In this document: positions 54,101 through 63,999 of the stretch, one piece after another
Layout of the letters: every line of letters begins with the position of its first letter
Position numbering within the stretch: position 1 is the stretch's first letter
Source: Argyresthia goedartella
Taxonomy: Eukaryota; Arthropoda; Insecta; Lepidoptera; Argyresthiidae
Length of the DNA: 64,000 nt
Reading direction: 5' to 3'
NCBI GenBank assembly: GCA_949825045.1
Contig: OX463814.1
Location: 36,846,383 to 36,910,382 of the forward strand
Made by a program: the position numbers and the translations under genes
Notes under the pieces: generated by a model
Seen by the model: the letters and a program-made list of their open reading frames with translations, nothing else
The model's database searches: none
Told to the model about the DNA's origin: nothing

Positions 54101-55842
54101 ATTTTCCGTTCACGGGGGTTCACCGTCCATTCCTAAGTCTTGAGTAGTCATTCGACCAGGACACTATCGAGAAGCATGAATGAGGCGGTCTTTGGTCGCT
54201 CGGTCACGGAACTGGACCACGATAGCTCGCGGGACCCCCTTGACAGGGCGCTTCGCCTGGACGCGGTTGGCAAACTCCATCTCGCTGGGCTGCAGCGGCA
54301 CTCCGGCGTATGCAGCGACCTTGGCGACGATGTCGGGTATCGACTCCGTGTCGCATTCGGGTACACCGACCAGCTCGACGTTCCGGATTCTCGAGCACTG
54401 ATCTCTCTTAGAGCAGTCATCCTCCAGGGGTGTAAATTTTGTCTCGAGGAGTTTCACCGACTCTTGCAGCGAGTTGTTTTCGACCTGCAGCATCTTCAGC
54501 TTTGTTCCCGGGGCTTCCATATTTTTTATGACAGAGTCGTATTTATCGCTCATCAACTTGACGGATTCCTCAAGCTCAGTAATCTGCTTCAGCATCGACT
54601 TTTCCAATGATTGAAATTTCTCGTCCAGTAGGCAAAAAGTTTACTCGAATCTATGTTCACAATTGATGTCATCGGGGCTATTGTACTAATTTCTGGGATT
54701 GCGGCGTCCTCTGGTGTGGCCAGCGGGCTAGCTGACACCCCTTTCTTCAGTGGTTTGCACACAGTGCACTTCCATTTGGGTTTATTCATGGGCAAGATTT
54801 TTTCGTAGTCTGAATCACTTAAGCCCGCACAGCTGTAATGGAAGTTTGTTTGGCAGGTGCAACATTTAATTTAGTTTTAAGGCCGTGGAGCATTTGTTGC
54901 TATCCATCGTCGTTGTAGCAGGTTCCAGGACACAAGTAGTTTGATTGCTTATTCTGCGGCGCGAAGATGTTGAGTCACCAGCACAGTGACGTTATTGCAC
55001 GGTAGGCGCGAGTGAGGCGACACTAAAAATACTTTTTGGGCAGCAAAGACACCGGTACACAGTCCAATTACTTATTATTTCCAAAGAACTAGTGATAACG
55101 ATTAATGAAATATGATTTGTAGCTGCGATAAGTCACTTTTACAAGGATATTTGATTAAATTGTATAGACCGATACAAAACACGTCTGTCTCAGTCGAGGC
55201 TACCCTCATCGAATTAGGTAAATAATAGTAACAAACTTAAATATAACATTCATAATAATACAGAAATTTGTAGTGTGAGCCCTAGATCCCTGCTGAGGGA
55301 TAGCAGGATGAGATGATGATGATGATGATGATGATGTATAATATCATCAGCAACAAATTCTTCTGTCTTACTCGCCACATACAAAGAAAAGTATGCACAA
55401 TAGATAGGTATGTGTTTACCACAAGCAAAGCCCAGTCGACTTCATGATTTGCAAGAACTATAGTAAATTCTGGCTATGTTTTAAAGAGGGTGTCTAGAAT
55501 CTTCTCTTCTTAACTTTTACTCTCTAACTTCCAGGTCAAAACAACCGCGCCGAGATCACGTGGACCAACACCTGGACAAACTTCTGGTATATTCCATGCA
55601 CCATTGTCTTCCTCTCAGCCTGGTACGAGCAATACCAGAGCAACATCATTTTCGCTAACCTCCGGAAAGACAAGAAATCTGGGAAGTTAGTGACAGAAGA
55701 TCATAGCGTTCCATTTGGGAGGCTGTTTGACAGAGTGTCAAGTCCGCATAGGCTGTGTGAATTGACGATGTATACAATGCTACTAATTTTGGTGCCCACT
55801 AGCACATTCCTGTGTATATATCTTTGGGTGCTTGGTAATCAG
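48162..55842 (+). CDS. SRD5A3: Polyprenol reductase (SRD5A3-type), three exons, 3' incomplete
   Basis: An ER membrane enzyme of the steroid 5-alpha-reductase family that saturates the alpha-isoprene unit on the way from polyprenol to dolichol, the lipid carrier for N-glycosylation. Exons are 48162-48489, 49323-49511 and 55535-55842; GT-AG junctions keep the frame (phases 1, 1, 0) and give 275 residues. Hydrophobic segments are evident (ELIFLNLAFTVTFTGFL, VFSSLFSVVALIYMYSV, AGLIHYFGAVVAIIG, FWYIPCTIVFLSAW, MYTMLLILVPTSTFLCIYLW). Family marks are FYVFSS, IRRFYETYYLQVF, and near the end SVPFGRLFDRVSSPHRLCE, the conserved VSSPH region. The human protein has 318 residues, so about 40 remain, including the usual HxWY/YPxxRKAxxP tail; I could not find them before 64000. 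I chose the ATG at 48162 because the membrane segment follows directly; the in-frame ATG at 48072 is an alternative. Confidence 0.88.
48630..49111. mobile_element. MITE with TA target duplication in intron 1
   Basis: Inverted ends of about 26 bp: GGGGATCATTCAACAATTAC at 48632 and its complement ending 49109 (GTAATTGTTGAACGATCCC). TA flanks at 48630-48631 and 49110-49111. The 478-bp element has G-runs just inside both ends and no ORF of merit. The TA flank points to a Tc1/mariner-related mobiliser. Confidence 0.9.
49619..50042 (-). repeat. 212-bp tandem duplication of a LINE RNase H-like tail
   Basis: 49619-49830 and 49831-50042 look identical by eye. On the minus strand the unit reads VTKHLHTLDVTDNPLCRAFM, then EVEETATQILLESSGVVIYW and THLGSPGLLQEVVSNIKILL. 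That is the region after RNase H in some LINE ORF2 proteins (cysteine-containing NPLCRxCMEEEET pattern). A non-functional LINE fragment, recently duplicated, inside intron 2. Confidence 0.8.
50795..53670 (-). pseudogene. LINE C ORF2: endonuclease-reverse transcriptase with shifts and stops
   Basis: The N-terminus near 53640 reads SFYYQNVRGLNTK and ITETWLQEG, parallel to element B. 53262-52465 has ITGDFNLSMARWETV and PAHTTLTV; 52406-51999 has RT block DPNKGPGNDGIPPGF and NYRPISILNTFEKLFEKFI; 51976-50795 has VVYADFEKAFDRVDHIIL, SGVPQGSLLGPLLY, LLYADDKNIYT, IKDLGVKLDSKLTF, and VLEYCSPIWNPQY. Breaks near 53440 (TGA), 53300, 52430 and 51985 prevent a full product. The RT motifs themselves remain intact. 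Confidence 0.88.
54164..54880 (-). pseudogene. LINE C ORF1: PHD-like zinc finger, coiled coil, FP25K-like C-terminus
   Basis: 54880-54790 reads KCCTCQTNFHYSCAGLSDSD with a following PKWKCTVC, a PHD-like Cys/His cluster. After a frameshift near 54640, 54607-54164 gives a coiled coil (LKQITELEESVKLMSDKYDS, LQVENNSLQESVKLLE) and a C-terminal half with CSRIRNVELVGVPE and FANRVQAKRPVKGVPRAIVV. This arrangement matches element B ORF1. It is related to the FP25K domain known from baculoviruses and lepidopteran LINEs. Confidence 0.78.
54961..55534 (+). other. End of intron 2 with (GAT)n microsatellite
   Basis: GATGATGATGATGATGATGATG lies at about 55313-55337 after a piece reading CTAGATCCCTGCTGAGG. 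The rest is AT-rich intron with a pyrimidine-rich stretch before the exon 3 acceptor at 55533-55534. Confidence 0.6.
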
Positions 55843-56599
55843 GTATGTATTCACTCTGATACTATTGTGATAAGTAAGTGGTAAGTGGTAAGTGGTAAGA
55901 CAGAGGGCGCCACCGCAGCACAAACATTGAGTTAGACAGCTCCTCAACTAAAAATCTTAAAATAAATCATAGACAAGTAAACTAGTGCAACATTCCTACA
56001 CATTATAAAAACCATTGGTAAATTTCACAATTAGTGATAAAAACAGTGATAAAAACCAGTGAACTTATCAAGAAAACAGCAAAACAATAGTGGAGTGACG
56101 GTTACTTTAACAGAACAAATTGAAAGTTATACCTTATATAGGTAAGAAACAAGAGTGCCTCAAAAATGTATCAAAACCAATTTTATCACTGTGTATTTAT
56201 GTGACAAAAACAGATTATAAAAATCGTTATCTTCTCAAATTGCGTGAACCAGTGTACAAAGTCCAAGTCTTGGAACAAAGGAGAAGTTGAACCATGCAGA
56301 TACTGCATGCATAACACAACAGAGTCTCCCCAGTGGACTTAAGATTTTCACCACAGGGCATAGCATTGCTTGTGGGTCAGAGGTTAAGCCGGCGTGTCGG
56401 CGACTCGAGTTTTTTCTAAAACTCAAGAAGACAGGGTTCGATCCCGGGTGGTGGACTTTTCTAAAACCGACTTTTTCCTCACTACATGCTACCCTGGCGA
56501 CATCTTCTGATAGAACATCCAAACAGAGGTTGTGCCATTAGAGCATAGGTGGACTTGACCAAAGATTGAACCACCAGAGGTCGCTAGCTAATCCACAAT
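55843..56599 (+). other. Start of intron 3: tRNA-like repeat and unresolved 5' end of LINE A3
   Basis: A GTAAGTG unit repeats three times at 55872-55896. At about 56365-56460 a tRNA-like segment (GGGTCAGAGGTTAAGCC, B-box GGTTCGATCCC at about 56437-56447) suggests a SINE or a promoter-like element of A3. The boundary of A3 could lie anywhere in this span. No coding exon of the host gene is seen. Confidence 0.4.
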
Positions 56600-57945
56600 A
56601 TGAAGTGTAAGGCATGCGTAAGATTTGTTTACCCCACTGAACTACTTACATGTACTATCTGTCGTGACGCATACCACCATAATTGTGTCAACATCTCAAG
56701 TGCAAAATACCTCTCGTACACTGTGGAACTAAAGAGGAAGTTCACTTGCCAGAAGTGCCAGGATACCAAGAAAAAAAAATACCTGTACAAGACACTGAAA
56801 ACAGCAGCAACAGTACGCCTTGCTCAACACATTTGGCTAGTAAAAATGTCACATTGAGACGGCCACGGCAGATAATTTCCGATACATAAAATCAAAACCC
56901 AGAGTCGCTTTTAGATCTTAGCTGTCAAAGCTTACCAAATGCGATAGATAACAACCAAGAGCTTAGTGATCTCCGAGAAGAGAATAGCCGACTCCTCTCG
57001 GATCTCGAGGTGGCAAATAATGAAGTTGACAGTCTCAACCTGGAAGTTAGCTCTTTGAAGAAGACATTATCAGACTGCAAGAAAAAGATCTAGATATTTA
57101 AAGCTTTGGGTTTTGGTGAACCAGCGCCATCTACACACACGTCATCCCCAAAATTTTACTCTCCACAATATCGCAGAATCAGTACCAAACCCAGTCTGAT
57201 CCAAATGGGGTACCCTCGCAAATCACCAAGAGAACTCACAAGTAGAGTGGTAGCACAGATGGACCATATAGCAGATACCATGGATGAACCGAGGCAGACG
57301 TCTAGTGATCTCGCATCTGTACGTGTCGACAACAACATCCCGACAAACAAGAATAAAATGTCAAGTACGAGTGAGCCAGAGAAGACCAAAGACTTAAAAA
57401 TAGAGGACACAGCCAACAAAATTCAAGACAAATTGATTAAAACCAAAGAGTCCAGCCGAAAACCAAAACGGAGAGTTATGTTACTGTCAGATGAAACCGG
57501 TAGAGGTATGAATAAAATACTATCAAAAACACTTGGTAGCGAATTTCAAGTAGAGTCTATCATAAAACCAAATGCCACTCTAGATCAAGTGCTAAACTCA
57601 TGTAACTCTCTCTGTAAAGACCTTACAGTCTGCGATATTGTTATAATAATAGCGGGAAAAAATGATAAGATCCCTTAAAATTAAAATCTCTACTATATTA
57701 CAACCTAAACCAACTAGCAAACACAAATGTCATTCTATGTAATGTTGACCAAAACAGGTATTTAAATGAAAATAAAGTAAACAGCACTCTCAGACTGCTA
57801 AGCTCACGCTTTTCACACAGCACCTACATTGATATATGGTACTCTGAAAATAGAAGTCGTACTATACTCTCTAAGGAACTCGCATGTAAATTCCTTTTGA
57901 GGGATATTCCAAGACTCTGCTACAGCCAAAAATATTCTGAATTCA
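56600..57945 (+). pseudogene. A3 ORF1: PHD-like finger, coiled coil, SGNH-like domain, frameshifted
   Basis: 56600-56770 reads MKCKACVRFVYPTELLTCTI with CRDAYHHNCV and FTCQKCQD: a C2-C2-H-C-C2 PHD-like finger. A shift follows near 56780. 56940-57090 encodes LSDLREENSRLLSDLEVAN, a coiled coil. 57106-57678 is a linker and then RRVMLLSDETGRGM, IIKPNATLDQVLNSCNSLCK and IIIAGKNDK (GxND position). After another shift, 57690-57910 has NTNVILCNVDQNRYLNENKV and the closing helix. This is the most complete ORF1 of the group in the window and defines the part missing from A1. Confidence 0.78.
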
Positions 57946-58379
57946 CTCGAATGCGGGATGTAGCGCCTGTGAGACCTGTGTATATTAGCGTAGAGATTCA
58001 AACTTGCGTAGATGTAACTCCTACATACTCATCATCATCATTTCGGTCTTTCCGCGCGCGCCAACGCGACACGTATAATTTACTTAGCTCCGTTTTAATT
58101 TATAAATTAGTGGTTAATTGCAAACTGGTCACGGACCGCTTATCTCAGTATCATTGACGAAAGCACCAGCTTTGTTTTGGCGTATTGTGTACTTTGCTGT
58201 GTTCCCGATCAGTGTATTAACAGCTAAAATCAATCAACAAAATATTGCAACATCATCAAGCCCGGGCAGATGGCCGGTACGGCCAAACAGGTATCACTCT
58301 CGTCAAGGTGAACCACCCAGCGGCAGCAACGAGCGTTTACTGGGGATTCCGAAGCAATACGCTGTTTCACCACAAACAA

Positions 58380-58460
58380 GAAAACGCCGCGTAGCCCAAC
58401 GTGCGGGGCCCCGGACTTCAAACCATTAGGTACCAAGTTCGAATCCCGGTCCAGTTGCAG
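58380..58460 (+). promoter_or_regulatory. tRNA-like A/B box pair in the 5' region of LINE B
   Basis: TAGCCCAACGTGCGG (A-box-like) at about 58391-58405 and GTTCGAATCCCGG (B-box-like) at about 58437-58450 lie 101 bp or so before the ORF1 start. They could be a captured tRNA-derived piece or part of an internal promoter. No acceptor stem is seen. Confidence 0.35.
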
Positions 58461-58538
58461 ATCTTTTTGATTTTTATTTTTTGATTTTTATTTTTATTTT
58501 TCGGCTACAATACGTGATATTAAAAGATTTTATAAATT

Positions 58539-59663
58539 ATGGCATCCAATTTCGATAAAAGCACCATGTTTGCATGCTGTCATAAAGTGATCACTAGAAG
58601 AGAGATCCCGCTGAGTTTAAAATGCAGCGTCTGTTGCGAAAAATTCCACGAGCTTTGCATCTTACCCTCGAAAAATAGCCCCCACAAGATGGATAAAGTC
58701 GAAAAAGCCGCATGGGTGTGCCCCTCCTGCTCATCAAAGCAGCCCAAGGTGATTAAAAACGACAGCACCCCAGTACGCACATGCAAACAGAATTCTTCCA
58801 ACGCGGTCGAGGCGTCAGCAAGCTCCACCCCTATCAAGGACGCGTCAGTCGTCGACTTGCACGGATCGCCATCGGGAGATAGTGATTGCATCGCCCACAG
58901 TATTAGCGAGGATAATCTGCGCCGTATCATTAAGCACGAAATTACAGCAGCATTCGAAGCAACTATAAAGGATCTGGTCTCAACTCAACTGAAAGACATG
59001 AAAGATCTCATACAGGGCTTCCAAAAATCCATCGCATTCTTCAACGAGCAGTACGAAACCTTCAGTCAATGCATGAATGAGAAGGATGCAGCAATTAAGA
59101 AGCTACAAGCCTCTAACGAGCATTTAACGGAAACTGTGCAAGACCTTAGCAAACGTCTCAACCAAATGGAACAACACAGCAGGTCGACCAATGTGGAGAT
59201 TCAGTGTGTACCCGAGAAAAAATCGGAGGATCTAATTAAGTTGGTTAATAACCTATGCACAACCGTCAAGTGCCCGTTAAATGATTTAGACATACTTAAA
59301 TGCACCAGAATTGCCAAAATGGACCAATCAAGCTCTAGGCCTCGCTCCATTCTCGTCCAGCTGAGGAGCCCTCGAATGCGCGACACACTCCTCGCCGCAA
59401 CGATGGGTTTCAACAAGGCGAACCTCAAAGACAAGCTCAATACAAGCCATATGGGCTTAGGAGGCGACGATCCACAACCAATATTTGTTGTCGAACATCT
59501 ATCCGCCGCTAACAAAGCACTACACGCCGCTGCTAGAAAACAGGGGAAACTACTGGCTTACAAGTTTGTGTGGACACGCGGTGGCAAGGTCTACATGAGA
59601 CGTCACAGCGAAGCCGATCGAGTACATGTGCGAAGTTTGGAGCATCTCAGCACCTTAAAATAA
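58539..59663 (+). CDS. LINE B ORF1: zinc finger / coiled coil / FP25K-like protein, 374 aa
   Basis: The RNA-binding partner protein of the LINE. Residues 10-70 form a PHD-like finger (FACCHKVITRREI, KCSVCCEKFHELC, WVCPSCSS). About 70-125 is a low-complexity Ser/Thr linker; 130-225 is helical with a coiled coil (FNEQYETFSQCMNEKDAAIK, LTETVQDLSKRLNQMEQHS). The C-terminal half (RSTNVEIQCVPEKKSEDL, LKCTRIAKMDQSSSRPRSIL, GKLLAYKFVWTRGGKVYMRR) is the FP25K-like fold found in lepidopteran LINE ORF1. The start at 58539 is the first ATG in a good frame and the product is uninterrupted. LINE C has a broken version. Confidence 0.88.
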   Translation: MASNFDKSTMFACCHKVITRREIPLSLKCSVCCEKFHELCILPSKNSPHKMDKVEKAAWVCPSCSSKQPKVIKNDSTPVRTCKQNSSNAVEASASSTPIKDASVVDLHGSPSGDSDCIAHSISEDNLRRIIKHEITAAFEATIKDLVSTQLKDMKDLIQGFQKSIAFFNEQYETFSQCMNEKDAAIKKLQASNEHLTETVQDLSKRLNQMEQHSRSTNVEIQCVPEKKSEDLIKLVNNLCTTVKCPLNDLDILKCTRIAKMDQSSSRPRSILVQLRSPRMRDTLLAATMGFNKANLKDKLNTSHMGLGGDDPQPIFVVEHLSAANKALHAAARKQGKLLAYKFVWTRGGKVYMRRHSEADRVHVRSLEHLSTLK

Positions 59664-59725
59664 TTATATACAGAGGTTTTAAGTACCACAAGCATAATAC
59701 TTTATATTAATCAATCACATTCGAT

Positions 59726-62632
59726 TTGTGTAAAAGTAAGATAAATATTTACTATCAAAATGTCCGCGGCCTAAATACTAAAACTATAGATTTTTATAAT
59801 AATATGCTGAACTTTGATCATGATGTAATAGTACTAGGGGAAACTTGGTTAAATGACGGTATTTTCGACTCAGAGCTTTTTGATGATCGATACATAGTTT
59901 ACAGGCGTGATCGCTCTTCGACAACATTCAGCAATTTTAGTACGGGCGGGGGTGTTCTGATTGCTGTCTCAAAGCGCCTATCAAGTCAGAGAAATGTTGC
60001 TCTTGAAGGCCCCGGGGAAGACCTTTGGGTTAGCATAGATGTCAAGTTAGGCAAAAATTGGGGAAAGTTACACCTCTGTGCAGTTTACTTGCGTTACACA
60101 AATGATACTAAAGATAAACAGCATAACCTCGATACTTTCCTGCAGAATGCTCAGAAAACTTTAGATCAAGCCAATAAAGTAATAATAATTGGCGACTTCA
60201 ACCTGCGAGATATAACTTGGATGAAAAATACTCCACTCTCTCACACTACTCCTGAAGCCCCTAGCAATACCCTAAACAATACCCTTCTGGATTTTCTAAC
60301 CCTTAATAGCTTAAAACAATACAACCATGTTTTGAACTTTCAATCGAAAGTTTTGGATCTGGTTCTGGGAAATGTACCCATTAACTGCTTGGCACAAAGT
60401 ACGGACTTAATTAGCATCCTTGACCCCTATCACCCACCCCTGGACTTTCAGGTGTCTTTGGAAGGAACCAGTCTCCTACGGGAGATTCCAGCGCCCCGAC
60501 CTAACTTCTATAAGGCAGATTACGACCTTATTGTGGACCATCTAAACAAAATTGATTGGCTTGACTCATTCAGATACTGCGCCTCAGTCAACGATATGGT
60601 ACACGTGTTTTACACTGCAGTTCGTGACCTAATAAAGAAACATGTCCCCCTAACAAAAAACACCCGTAAAAGATTCCCTGCGTGGTACTCAAACCATCTT
60701 ATCCGCATGTTAAAGGAAAAGTTTAAGCTACATATAAAGTTTAAGAAATATGGCAATCCTTTGGATCTTTTCGAATTTGAACTATTACGCAGCAGTTGCT
60801 CAAAACTACAACGACACTCGTACTGCAAATACATTACCCGTCTAGAAGCATCTATTAAAATTAACCCAAAAGTATTTTGGTCATTTCTAAAAGCAAAAAG
60901 GGGAGGCTCGAGTGGCTATCCCTCCCAGATGCAACTAGGGGATATCAACGTAAGTGACATAAACAGCATATGTAATCTCTTCGCTAAGAACTTCTCCAGT
61001 GTTTATAAGAAAGACAGCCAGACGACTTCAACATCCACAACTAATTTTGACACTACAAACTCAGCTCATTTTCTTAACAACCTTAGTTTCTCTGATACGG
61101 AGGTACTCCGAGCCCTAAAAGGACTTGATCCTTATAAAGGAGCAGGCTCGGACGGTATACCTTCTGTTTTCATCTCTAAAACAGCAACCGCACTTGCCAT
61201 CCCCCTTCGTCATATTTATAATCGCTCATTAACAGATGGCGTATTTCCACAAGATTGGAAGGACGCATTGGTAGTTCCGATATTCAAGTCTGGTCAGAAA
61301 AATCTTGTATCGGATTACAGACCCATATCTATCCTCGCCGTCATGGGTAAAGTCTTCGAAAAACTCGTTTGTAAACATCTTACTTGGTTCCTAAAGCCGT
61401 ACATAATACCAAACCAGCATGGCTTTATGACGTCACGTTCAACGGCTACGAACTTGGTTTCCTATCAAACAGATATTTGCCACACAGTGGACCGCCGTAT
61501 CCCCACGGATGTAATCTATACTGATTTTAGTAAGGCATTCGACAGAGTTAATCACAGGCTACTAATCGGCAAACTGTCAGCGCTTGGCATCGGCGGCAGC
61601 CTTATCAAATGGCTACAGTCGTATCTAGAGGGCAGAAAGTGCAGAGTGGCAATTTGCGGGCATACCAGCACTGCATTTCAGGCTCACTCGGGAGTCCCTC
61701 AGGGCTCTCATCTGGGTCCAATCATGTTTAATGCTTTTGTCAACGACATAGGTAGCTGCTTCAGGCACTCACAATTTCATTTGTTTGCTGACGACCTTAA
61801 GATGACCAGGCCTATTAGCTCACTAAAGGATTCGAACCTTTTACAGGACGACCTCGTTAAACTGAGCGAATGGTGCGTCAATAATGACATGTCACTAAAC
61901 GCTGAAAAGTGTTATTGTGTCCACTTTACTCGAAACAACATCACCAACCACCGAACATATCACATCGGGGATGATGAACTAAAAAACCTTGATTCTATCC
62001 GTGATCTGGGCGTATTGCTGGATAGTCGGCTAAAATTTGATAAACACATTGCGAAAATTACATCTAAAAGCCTAAAAACACTAGGGTTTGTCATTCGCAA
62101 CAGCAAGAATTTCAGGGAACCTTCTACAAAGATCAGTTTATTCAACACACTGGTACGCTCACAGCTTGAGTACTGTAGCGTGGTCTGGAACCCGCAATAC
62201 AATATTTACTCCAACAGGATAGAAAGCGTACAGAAAAGATTTCTTTACCACTTAGCCTATGGTGACAACAAAGCGAAGAGGCTACCCAGTTATGACTCGC
62301 GCTTGAATTACTATAATATTGACACACTGGCAGCACGTAGAAAAAAACTTGACTTAATCTTTCTACACAAACTGGTCAACGGAATTCTCGACTGTCCGGA
62401 TCTATTGACTAAAATATCATTCTGCACACCAAAGAAACTCCCTCGGTCGAACTACAGACTTTTTTTCACGCCTTCGGTTAAAACCAATCTAGGTTCCAAC
62501 GCGCCGCTGCATAGACTATGCAAGCTATACAATGATCTCAGGGCCAAAGAATGTGAACCAGAAGCTGAGATGGATATTTTCGCGCGCCTTAACAGCTTCA
62601 AAGCATGTATCAGCAAAGTCAATCTGGAGTAG
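59726..62632 (+). CDS. LINE B ORF2: endonuclease-reverse transcriptase, 968 aa, uninterrupted
   Basis: The APE-type endonuclease spans about residues 1-235: IYYQNVRGLNTK, LGETWLNDGIF with the catalytic Glu, IIGDFNLRDITW, VLDLVLGN, and DPYHPPLDF for the Asp-His pair. After a linker (RFPAWYSNHLI, the WYS/T segment), RT spans about 450-780: GSDGIPSVF, DYRPISILAVMGKVFEKLV, QHGFMTSRSTATNL, IYTDFSKAFDRVNHRLL, HSGVPQGSHLGPIMFNAFV, LFADDLKM (FADD near residue 686), IRDLGVLLDSRLKF and QLEYCSVVWNPQY. No stop or frameshift and all catalytic residues present, so enzymatic activity is plausible. Clade is CR1/Jockey-like; I do not assign it further. Confidence 0.93.
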   Translation: MCKSKINIYYQNVRGLNTKTIDFYNNMLNFDHDVIVLGETWLNDGIFDSELFDDRYIVYRRDRSSTTFSNFSTGGGVLIAVSKRLSSQRNVALEGPGEDLWVSIDVKLGKNWGKLHLCAVYLRYTNDTKDKQHNLDTFLQNAQKTLDQANKVIIIGDFNLRDITWMKNTPLSHTTPEAPSNTLNNTLLDFLTLNSLKQYNHVLNFQSKVLDLVLGNVPINCLAQSTDLISILDPYHPPLDFQVSLEGTSLLREIPAPRPNFYKADYDLIVDHLNKIDWLDSFRYCASVNDMVHVFYTAVRDLIKKHVPLTKNTRKRFPAWYSNHLIRMLKEKFKLHIKFKKYGNPLDLFEFELLRSSCSKLQRHSYCKYITRLEASIKINPKVFWSFLKAKRGGSSGYPSQMQLGDINVSDINSICNLFAKNFSSVYKKDSQTTSTSTTNFDTTNSAHFLNNLSFSDTEVLRALKGLDPYKGAGSDGIPSVFISKTATALAIPLRHIYNRSLTDGVFPQDWKDALVVPIFKSGQKNLVSDYRPISILAVMGKVFEKLVCKHLTWFLKPYIIPNQHGFMTSRSTATNLVSYQTDICHTVDRRIPTDVIYTDFSKAFDRVNHRLLIGKLSALGIGGSLIKWLQSYLEGRKCRVAICGHTSTAFQAHSGVPQGSHLGPIMFNAFVNDIGSCFRHSQFHLFADDLKMTRPISSLKDSNLLQDDLVKLSEWCVNNDMSLNAEKCYCVHFTRNNITNHRTYHIGDDELKNLDSIRDLGVLLDSRLKFDKHIAKITSKSLKTLGFVIRNSKNFREPSTKISLFNTLVRSQLEYCSVVWNPQYNIYSNRIESVQKRFLYHLAYGDNKAKRLPSYDSRLNYYNIDTLAARRKKLDLIFLHKLVNGILDCPDLLTKISFCTPKKLPRSNYRLFFTPSVKTNLGSNAPLHRLCKLYNDLRAKECEPEAEMDIFARLNSFKACISKVNLE

Positions 62633-62942
62633 ATCGTCACTGCTATAGTTTTAAAAGGGTCACTTTTATTATAAATTTTAACTGATATAATTTGCCATAA
62701 TTTTATTTTAATTTTAATTTTATTTTAATTTTATTTTATTGAAATGTTATTGTATAATTTGTCTATGGCTATTGATATTATGTGCCTTAGAGTCCCGTAA
62801 TTATAGTTTTTTTTTTTTTAATTATCCATATGTATAGTCGCAATGCATGCTGTGGTCTTTTTTAATTAAGAAAGCGCAAATCTTATGTCATAATTAAGGA
62901 ATTTTAAATGGTTTTTTAGCGTATTTCTTGTAAAAGACTCTA

Positions 62943-62948
<6 letters not shown>

Positions 62949-62974
<26 letters not shown>

Positions 62975-63175
62975 ATACTCTGTAAACTGCCAAACAGAAG
63001 AGAGTTCGAACCCCAATTCAACTTCGAATTCTCAAACGCGGGATGTAGCGTCTGGGAGACCCGTGTGTATTAGCGTAGAGACTCAAACTTGTGTAGATGT
63101 TGTAACTTCTACATATCCGGTAAACAGCCAAATAGAAGAGAGTTCGAACCCAACTTCAACTCCAAACTCTCCCGT
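62949..63175 (+). repeat. Tandem repeat of LINE A3 at the B insertion
   Basis: Unit of about 140 bp with GATGTAGCGYCTG, TATTAGCGTAGAG, AACTTGYGTAGATGT and AGAAGAGAGTTCGAACCC. One unit is split by B (57949-58030 and 62981-63037) and a second is complete at 63038-63175. The translations (RPVYISVEIQTCVDV and RPVCISVETQTCVDV) show it belongs to the ORF1 C-terminal region. Confidence 0.75.
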
Positions 63176-63199
63176 AAAAAGCCAGGTTTTTTGTAAACA

Positions 63200-63999
63200 G
63201 TCACAATGATCAGCAACAACTTAGAAAAATTGTACATTTAAATATTCAGAGTTTAAACGCTGCAAAGGTGTCTTTACTGGAGATATGGCTCAGCAATGAA
63301 AAAAGTGTTGAAGTTTTATGTATAACTGAGCATCATAGAGTCCAGGAAGATTTAGAGAGGATTATTATAGCTGGGTTTAAATTAGCATGCAGCTTCTGTC
63401 GCAAAAATAGAACCAGTAAAGGTGGATGTTGCATATATGTAAAGGTAGGAAATCGCTATACTGACTTAAAAAAGCTAAAAGACTATTCCATTCCTTACAT
63501 CTTTGAAATATGTAGGATCGACTTGTATGGATACTATGTAATTAGTTTATACAGACCCAAGACAGAAAAAGATGATTATTTCCATCAACATCTTGAAAAC
63601 GTCTTAACTTATGTATTTAAATATAGGGAACGTAAAATCATAATATGTGGTGACTTTAATATCAACACCCTTGTAGAGTCAGTTGAGGCTAGGGAGTTTA
63701 TCGGGGTACTACAGTCGTACAATGTAAAGCTTTATATAAAAGAGCCAACCCGCATTACCAGCCACAGCCAAACCTGTATTGATAACATGATTTCCAATGT
63801 AGACTTAGGAGACACACGTGTTATAGAATTAGGATTATCAGACCATACACTTCAGTACGCTTCTCTCAACCTACCACAAAAAAGGGCCCTACAAAATACT
63901 TCATACAAGTAAGAAATGTTATGATCTCTAACCTTGAAAAACTGAAAGAAAGCGTACAGCAAACATCATGGGATAGAGTATTTTCTGAGCCTGACTTAG
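63200..63999 (+). pseudogene. LINE A3 ORF2, N-terminal part, off the right edge
   Basis: The frame is open from about 63200 (overlapping the ORF1 end, TGA at 63207-63209) to 63912. It reads IVHLNIQSLNAAK, CITEHHRVQED (catalytic Glu), GGCCIYV, ISLYRPKTEKDD, ICGDFNINTLV, TCIDNMISN and LGLSDHTLQYA, so the APE-type endonuclease is complete. A one-base shift near 63905 is followed by FIQVRNVMISNLEKLKESV to the window end. RT lies beyond the window. Confidence 0.85.

Larger units (their letters stand above)
50368..54960 (-). mobile_element. LINE C, minus strand, in intron 2 of the polyprenol reductase gene
   Basis: Reading leftward: ORF1 remnants (about 54880-54164), ORF2 remnants (about 53670-50795), a 3' untranslated region with a TG/CA run near 50628-50672, and an (AAAT)n tail at 50381-50368. 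The layout and proteins match element B (58031-62974) at a distance, so the two are members of one group. It is opposite in orientation to the host gene. The 5' boundary is not fixed. Confidence 0.8.
58031..62974 (+). mobile_element. LINE B, apparently full length, 4.94 kb, both ORFs intact
   Basis: Flanked by ATACTC on both sides (6-bp target duplication), with a 508-bp 5' untranslated region, ORF1 (58539-59663), a 62-bp gap, ORF2 (59726-62632), a 3' untranslated region rich in TTTTA and an (AAAT)n tail at about 62944-62974. The two open ORFs and the clean duplication make this the youngest insertion in the window and a candidate autonomous element. It lies in the sense direction within intron 3 of the polyprenol reductase gene. 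Confidence 0.9.

Noticed and set aside
54140..54610. 156-codon plus-strand ORF
   Set aside because: Antisense of LINE C ORF1, whose coiled coil and FP25K-like region explain the open frame.
57897..58429. Two overlapping ORFs of 86 and 103 codons
   Set aside because: They cross the A3/B junction and the 5' untranslated region of B; no family match.
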